A stretch of 64,000 nucleotides of DNA. It comes from Micromonospora parva (GTDB lineage Bacteria; Actinomycetota; Actinomycetes; Mycobacteriales; Micromonosporaceae). This document shows positions 60,148 through 64,000 of the stretch, piece by piece; position 1 is the stretch's first letter, and every line of letters begins with the position of its first letter. The stretch is taken from contig NZ_JNZS01000009.1 of the NCBI RefSeq assembly GCF_000718515.1, positions 310,001 through 374,000 of the forward strand, written 5' to 3'. The position numbers were made by a program, and so were the translations under genes. Under the pieces are notes generated by a model. That model saw nothing but the letters and a program-made list of their open reading frames with translations, searched no databases and was not told the origin of the DNA.

Positions 60148-60675
60148 TCAGGCCGTCGTGGTGGGGCGGTGGCGCGACACCGCGGCGACGTAGCGGGTGA
60201 GCAACTCGTGCCAGCCGGCGGTGAGCGCCTTGCGGTAACCCTCGGCAGCCTCGCCGTGCCGGTCGAAGTGCCGATGCTCCAGGTCGACCCGGGTGCGTTC
60301 CGGCCCCTCGGAATGGAACAGCACCTCGACCTCGCTCGCGCGGGCCGGGTCCGGCACCGGTGCCCGATCCGGGCCGATCTGCCAGACGAAGACAAGCCGG
60401 CGGGGCGGATCCCAGGTGAGCACCCGACCCCAGTCGGCGCGGAAGCCGTACGGGCCCAACTCGTAGAGCATGCCACCGGCCCGCGGCTCCATGCCCAGCT
60501 CGGCCAAGGCGTCCGGGCCGGACCAGGTGTACTCGGTGACCCACCAGTCGGTCAGCTCATCAGTGAAGACCGCGAACGCGTGCTCGGCGGAGCCCGGGAC
60601 GACAAGGCCGCACCGGAGAGAGAATTGGCCGACGTCCTGCCGGATGTCGGCCGGATCAGTCAATTCCTGTCCCAT
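60148..60675 (-). CDS. SRPBCC (START/Bet v1-like, AHSA1-type) protein
   Basis: A 175-residue protein of the AHSA1-like ligand-binding fold: VPGSAEHAFAVFTDELTDWWVTEY at the front, PRAGGMLYELGPYGFRADWGRVLTWDPPRRLVFVWQIG in the middle, and HFDRHGEAAEGYRKALTAGWHELLTRYV as the closing helix. Such proteins bind hydrophobic ligands; the target is unknown. ATG at 60675 starts MGQELTDP; longer frames exist upstream without support. Confidence 0.82.
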   Translation of the reverse strand: MGQELTDPADIRQDVGQFSLRCGLVVPGSAEHAFAVFTDELTDWWVTEYTWSGPDALAELGMEPRAGGMLYELGPYGFRADWGRVLTWDPPRRLVFVWQIGPDRAPVPDPARASEVEVLFHSEGPERTRVDLEHRHFDRHGEAAEGYRKALTAGWHELLTRYVAAVSRHRPTTTA

Positions 60676-60842
60676 AGGCCCGGACCATACCGGCTGATGC
60701 CCGGCTGTGCAGCTTCGCGCGGTGCCCGGTTCCAGACAGAGTGTCGCCGGGTCGTCACGGACGGGATGCCGCGCCGGAAAGCGGGTAACCGCGCCCAACG
60801 GCTTCGGACGACCGGGCCGGAACGCAGGCGGGGCGGGAGAGC

Positions 60843-61874
60843 ATGAGCGAGAGCGGACAGCAGCGGGAGCCGGACCGGAACGTCGACAGCGGGAACCCGG
60901 ACGTCCTGCTCGACATTCCGAAGGTCTCCGTCGACTCCATCCGACTGGCGGTCGACGGCCTGGAGGCCGACCTGTCGCTGCGCGCCCGAGTGGCCAACCT
61001 GCTCCAGGTCGACGCCGGCGTACGGGTGCACCTCAACGGTGGCGAGTTGAACGTCAACGGGGTGAACGCCGAGGCGCAGCTGCGGGTCCGTTTGGAGCAG
61101 CTGACCAGGATCCTGGGGCGAGCGCTCGACACACTCGACAACAACCCACAGATCATCGAGGCGCTCGCGCACACTGCCGTCGACGACGTGGAGCGCAGCA
61201 CCCAACAGGTGACCTCGGGCGCGGCGGAGATCAAAGCGTCGAGCCGGCACTCGGACCGCCTACGCGACGAGCCGGGCCGGCAGGTGGGCGCAGCCGGACC
61301 GTCAGTCGACCGTGGTCGGCCGGCTTCCGCTCGGCAGGTTCTCGGTCAGCCGGGTTCTGACCAGCCTGAACCTGGTCGGCCGGGTTCTGATCGGCCTGCG
61401 TCTGGTCAGCCGGGGCCTGATCAGCCGGGGCCTGGTCGGCGGGGTTCTGATCGGGCGGATGCGGGTCGTGAGGATGCCGGTCGGTCCGGGGTCGGTCCGG
61501 CCGGGTCGGCACCAGATGCTGGCGGCCCCGGACCGCGAGCTGGCGGCCCCGGGTCAGCTGACCAGGGGCATTCGCAGGGACAGCGGCCGGCCGGGGCGGG
61601 CCAGGGGCCGCAACGCCCCGAGGGGCTGGCGGGGACGGCGGCCGCAGAAGGCCGCGGCAAGCCCGATCAGTCGGCTGGGGCCGGTCCGAGCCCGTCCGGG
61701 GATGGCGACGGTGGTCTGCCGGGCGCGGCGCAGGCGGCGGCCCAGAGCGCCGCGCAGAGTGCGGCCCAACTCGCCGAGCAGGCGGGGGAGACGTTGCGAC
61801 AGGCCGGACGCAGCGTGTGGGAGGCGATTCAGGGCGGCGTCGCGCAGCACCGCCCGCAGGGTCGCCGCGACTGA
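60843..61874 (+). CDS. Conserved N-domain protein with disordered repeat-rich C-terminus
   Basis: A 343-residue protein. Residues 20-125 are an ordered region (DIPKVSVDSIRLAVDGLEADLSLRARVANLLQVDAGVRVHL, then VRLEQLTRILGRALDTL) found in other actinobacterial hypotheticals. Residues 135-290 are low-complexity Gly/Pro/Asp/Arg with a decapeptide repeat, and the end has an Ala/Gln helix (AAQAAAQSAAQSAAQLAEQAG). No signal peptide. ATG with GGGAGA upstream. Function unknown. Confidence 0.68.
   Translation: MSESGQQREPDRNVDSGNPDVLLDIPKVSVDSIRLAVDGLEADLSLRARVANLLQVDAGVRVHLNGGELNVNGVNAEAQLRVRLEQLTRILGRALDTLDNNPQIIEALAHTAVDDVERSTQQVTSGAAEIKASSRHSDRLRDEPGRQVGAAGPSVDRGRPASARQVLGQPGSDQPEPGRPGSDRPASGQPGPDQPGPGRRGSDRADAGREDAGRSGVGPAGSAPDAGGPGPRAGGPGSADQGHSQGQRPAGAGQGPQRPEGLAGTAAAEGRGKPDQSAGAGPSPSGDGDGGLPGAAQAAAQSAAQSAAQLAEQAGETLRQAGRSVWEAIQGGVAQHRPQGRRD
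61344..61463. repeat. Four 30-bp tandem repeats in the disordered region
   Basis: Encode GQPGSDQPEP, GRPGSDRPAS, GQPGPDQPGP and GRRGSDRADA at residues 168-207. The unit keeps frame, so copy number can vary without frameshift. Confidence 0.75.
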
Positions 61875-61942
61875 CACCGCCCCGCCGCTACTGACGCTGC
61901 CCCGCCGCCCGCCGCGACCGACTGGTAGCCGCGAGGCGTGGG

Positions 61943-62019
61943 TGATCGACTCGGTTTCCTTGATATCGCGGTGTCGCGCGCGCTGGGACACCGCGATGTC
62001 ACGAAAGTCGAGTCGATCA
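61943..62019. repeat. Long palindrome of the GACTCG type (copy 2)
   Basis: Outer arms TGATCGACTCG and CGAGTCGATCA, a bulged middle, and inner arms ATCGCGGTGTC and GACACCGCGAT make an extended hairpin of about 30 bp. It is the counterpart of 43225-43296 and lies between the repeat-rich gene and the tRNA terminator. Confidence 0.78.
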
Positions 62020-62113
62020 AGCGGACCCGGGGTGGTGCTGGTCACGCAGCCGGGTTGGGCTGGGCGTGTGGGCTGGCCGGAGGTCGTCGGCGCAAGCACC
62101 GGAAACAGCAAGA

Positions 62114-62141
62114 TCCCCACCTGCGAATCCGCTGGTGGGGA
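62114..62141 (-). terminator. Terminator of the tRNA cluster
   Basis: TCCCCACC and GGTGGGGA form an eight-bp stem with a 12-base loop, 26 bases beyond the 3' end of tRNA-Phe. The minus strand continues TTGCTGTTTCC, a weak T-rich run. Confidence 0.65.
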
Positions 62142-62167
62142 CCTCTGTAGCCCGGCGAAAGGCTATG

Positions 62168-62241
62168 TGGCCAGGGGCGGGGTCGAACCGCCGACCTTCC
62201 GATTTTCAGTCGGACGCTCGTACCAACTGAGCTACCTGGCC
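62168..62241 (-). tRNA. tRNA-Phe (anticodon GAA)
   Basis: A 74-base cloverleaf: acceptor stem GGCCAGG/CCTGGCC with discriminator A, D-arm GCTCAGTTGGT, anticodon arm CCGACTGAAAATCGG with GAA, and T-arm GGCGGTTCGACCCCGCC (shortened here). CCA is not encoded. Last of three tRNA genes on this strand. Confidence 0.95.
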
Positions 62242-62340
62242 GTGCCGCTCGGCTCATGTTACCCGGCAACCGGACGAACCGGTGGCAAGGCGACCTGCTC
62301 CGATACGCAGAACGCCGCGCGGGGCGCGGCGTCGGCGCTG

Positions 62341-62414
62341 CGGTCCTGACGGGACTTGAACCCGCGACCTCCGCCTTGACAGGGCGGCGAGCACTCCAAC
62401 TGCTCCACAGGACC
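62341..62414 (-). tRNA. tRNA-Asp (anticodon GTC)
   Basis: A 74-base cloverleaf: acceptor GGTCCTG/CAGGACC with discriminator G, anticodon arm GCCGCCCTGTCAAGGCGG region with GTC, T-arm CGGGTTCAAGTCCCG. The discriminator G fits aspartate identity. CCA is not encoded. Confidence 0.95.
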
Positions 62415-62445
62415 TAGCTTGTGTTGCTCCGGCTTGCGCCGGTCG

Positions 62446-62518
62446 TGCCCCCAACGGGATTCGAACCCGTGCTACCGCCTTGAAAGGGCGGCGTCCTGGG
62501 CCGCTAGACGATGAGGGC
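62446..62518 (-). tRNA. tRNA-Glu (anticodon TTC)
   Basis: A 73-base cloverleaf: acceptor GCCCTCA/TGGGGGC (one G-T pair) with discriminator A, anticodon arm centred on CCTTTCAAGG with TTC, T-arm CGGGTTCGAATCCCG. First gene of the Glu-Asp-Phe cluster. Confidence 0.95.
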
Positions 62519-62672
62519 GGCCCCGCCATCATTGCACACTCGCAACTTCAAGCGGACTTGCTCCCATCCGGCCCCGCCGGAGGCTTCGAAAGCATACGTG
62601 ATGCCCGGCCGGTCGACAAAATCGGTATCACCAAGGGCTTGGGGTGGGTCATAACGGCAGGTCAGGGCGGTT

Positions 62673-63452
62673 CTAGTGGAGTCGGGTGATGCCGAAGCGC
62701 CGCTTCAGATCGGCGATCATCTTCGGGCAGGCGGCGAGGGTCGCGGCCCGATTTCCGCCACCGTCGTGCAGCAGCACGATGGCCCCGGGGCGGGTGGCGG
62801 CGTGCACCCGTTTGCCGATGGTGGCCGCGGTGGGCTTGTCCCAGTCCTGCGGGTCGACCGACCAGTGCAGCGGGCGCATGCCGAGGTTCTTGGCCACCCC
62901 GAGCACCTCCGACGTCCACCGGCCGCCCGGTTGCCGGTAGAACGGCACCTTCGCGCCGGGAGAGGCCTTCTGGATGGCCTTGTTGGTGCGGTCCAGGTCG
63001 GCCCGAATCTCGGCGACGGGTCGGCGGGCGAGATCGAGGTCGTGTCGCCAGCTGTGGTTGCAGAGCTGGTGTCCCTCCCGGACGATCCGTCGGACCAGCT
63101 CCGGGTGGCGCTGCACCTCCCGACCGACGACGCAGAAGGTCGCTGTCACCTTGGCGGCCTTCAGTTGGTCGAGCACCTTGGGTGTCCAGGCTGGGCTGGG
63201 CCCGTCGTCGAACGTCAGGGCCACCGGGCGTACGCCGGTGTTGCGACCCAGACCGGCGGGCAGCTTGGCCGGCAGCGGCCGCAGTGGCGGCTTGGCCGGC
63301 TTGGTGACACTGGGGTGCGGTTTCGGGGTGGGTGGCGCGGTCGATTCCGGCGGTGGGGCACCGACGGGTGCGATGGTGCGGTGCGGCTGGGCACAACCGG
63401 ACAAGACCAGCGCCACGGCGAGGACGGACGCCAGGACGGCACGGGCTTGCAT
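62673..63452 (-). CDS. Polysaccharide deacetylase (NodB-domain) lipoprotein
   Basis: A 259-residue exported lipoprotein: signal peptide and lipobox VLSGC with the lipidated Cys at 20, a Pro-rich spacer (24-66), then a carbohydrate esterase 4 domain. Metal and catalytic residues are present: Asp82-Asp83 in TFDDGPSP, His133 and His137 in HSWRHD, RQPGGRW, and LLHDGGG. It probably removes acetyl groups from peptidoglycan or a wall glycan outside the membrane. ATG at 63452. The divergent tRNA cluster precedes nothing obvious in common. Confidence 0.9.
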   Translation of the reverse strand: MQARAVLASVLAVALVLSGCAQPHRTIAPVGAPPPESTAPPTPKPHPSVTKPAKPPLRPLPAKLPAGLGRNTGVRPVALTFDDGPSPAWTPKVLDQLKAAKVTATFCVVGREVQRHPELVRRIVREGHQLCNHSWRHDLDLARRPVAEIRADLDRTNKAIQKASPGAKVPFYRQPGGRWTSEVLGVAKNLGMRPLHWSVDPQDWDKPTAATIGKRVHAATRPGAIVLLHDGGGNRAATLAACPKMIADLKRRFGITRLH

Positions 63453-63528
63453 CTGCTCGCTCCCGGAGGGGTCGGGGTAGGCGGACCCGCCCGACGGTAG
63501 TTCACGCCGCCAGCCGGCGACAGTGCGA

Positions 63529-64000
63529 TCAGTCACGCCTCGACTGGTGCAGGGCGTCGCGCACGGCAGCGGAGAGTGAGACCGCCTCGGCCAGGTCCAC
63601 CGGCCGCACCACCCCGGCGGGCAGGGTGTCGGCGCGCCAGCCGGGGCCGGCGGCGAGCACCAGCAACGGGCGTCGGGGTGCGGCCAGGAGCGCGCTGAGT
63701 TGGGCCGGGTCGGCGGTGGCCCGAGTGTGTGACCAGAGCACCACGGCGGCCGGTCCGGTCCGGTTGACCGCCTCGACGAGCGCGGCCACCGGCACCCGGG
63801 CGCCGAGCATCCGGTAGCTGACACCGGCCTCCGCGAGTGCTGCGGCCAGCGCCTCCAGCGGCAGGGTGTGCTGTTCCTCGTCGGCACAGGAGAGCAGGAT
63901 CCGGGCCGGCCCGGTGGGGACCTTGGCCCGGCTGGCCGCCGCGAGCGCTTCCGAGACGCAGCGGGACATGAGGTGTTCCACCTCGATCAGGCCGGAGGTG
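63529..64000 (-). CDS. Cobalamin-binding-domain regulator, C-terminal part (cut by window edge)
   Basis: The visible 156 codons form a B12-binding-like Rossmann domain: IEVEHLMSRCVSEAL, ILLSCADEEQHTLPLEALAAALAEAGVSYRMLGARVPVAAL, and VVLWSHTRATADPAQL. This architecture is usual for the C-terminal half of MerR-type regulators such as CarH/LitR relatives. The expected DxHxxG cobalamin motif reads DEEQHTLP, so B12 binding is uncertain. The N-terminal DNA-binding part lies beyond the window. Confidence 0.7.
   Translation of the reverse strand, partial: TSGLIEVEHLMSRCVSEALAAASRAKVPTGPARILLSCADEEQHTLPLEALAAALAEAGVSYRMLGARVPVAALVEAVNRTGPAAVVLWSHTRATADPAQLSALLAAPRRPLLVLAAGPGWRADTLPAGVVRPVDLAEAVSLSAAVRDALHQSRRD

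Noticed and set aside
62168..62518. Integrative element attached at the tRNA cluster
   Set aside because: The three tRNA genes are intact, there is no duplicated tRNA 3' end as an att site, and no integrase is present within the window.

Overview
The window is high-GC actinobacterial chromosome, most likely from a Micromonospora or close relative (Micromonosporaceae). This rests on base composition, frequent GTG starts, a BldC developmental regulator, SigE-type sigma factors, and several gene-order blocks shared with Streptomyces and Mycobacterium (fba/DUF3151/purA; sterol-carrier/purF/purM/DUF3073/vdh/bldC; fabG4-htdX/fadA2). There is no rRNA operon, insertion sequence, integrase, prophage or CRISPR array. 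Annotation is by reading only; no database search was run.

Layout. 0-4.7 kb: two paralogous secreted surface proteins (one LPXTG-type, one cut by the window edge) flank a SigE sigma factor/LytR-CpsA-Psr pair, followed by a small acidic protein and a small membrane protein. 4.8-16.6 kb: fructose-bisphosphate aldolase, a LOG-fold protein, DUF3151, a proline-rich MinD/ParA-like ATPase, a degenerate lipid kinase, purA, an AbiEi/DUF559 nuclease-like gene boxed by palindromes and preceded by two DnaA boxes, purD, and a second sigma factor/membrane protein pair. 16.6-24 kb: acyl-CoA synthetase, acyl-CoA dehydrogenase and SCP2 genes with a divergent TetR regulator, then a two-component system between two DedA paralogues. 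24-28.1 kb: a translationally coupled four-gene operon (NrtR-like NUDIX regulator, J-domain-like pseudokinase, vWA protein, divergent PurA-like enzyme), the best candidate for an undescribed system. 28.2-35.4 kb: MaoC, FabG and thiolase genes, then a polyprenyl-type glycosyltransferase and a large membrane protein. 35.4-50.5 kb: purB, a YbjQ protein, a secreted trypsin-like protease, purS-purQ-purL, ComB, a membrane protein with a Gly/Tyr-rich cytosolic tail, a sterol-carrier protein, purF, purM, a cyclophane RiPP pair (AmcB/AmcA) and DUF3073. 50.8-64 kb: valine dehydrogenase, bldC, assorted enzymes, a beta-oxidation pair, a substrate-binding lipoprotein whose lobes are in circularly permuted order, three tRNA genes (Glu, Asp, Phe), a polysaccharide deacetylase lipoprotein and a partial B12-domain regulator.

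How the genes work together. Eight de novo purine genes (purA, D, B, S, Q, L, F, M) lie in 37 kb and cover most steps from PRPP to IMP plus both AMP steps. The PurA-like paralogue at 24-25 kb is unlikely to be a housekeeping copy because its base-recognition and aspartate-loop motifs are changed. Two lipid-metabolism loci 10 kb apart share a 14-bp palindromic operator, suggesting one TetR regulon. Long intergenic palindromes recur at gene ends. Most convergent gene pairs are separated by strong GC-rich hairpins.
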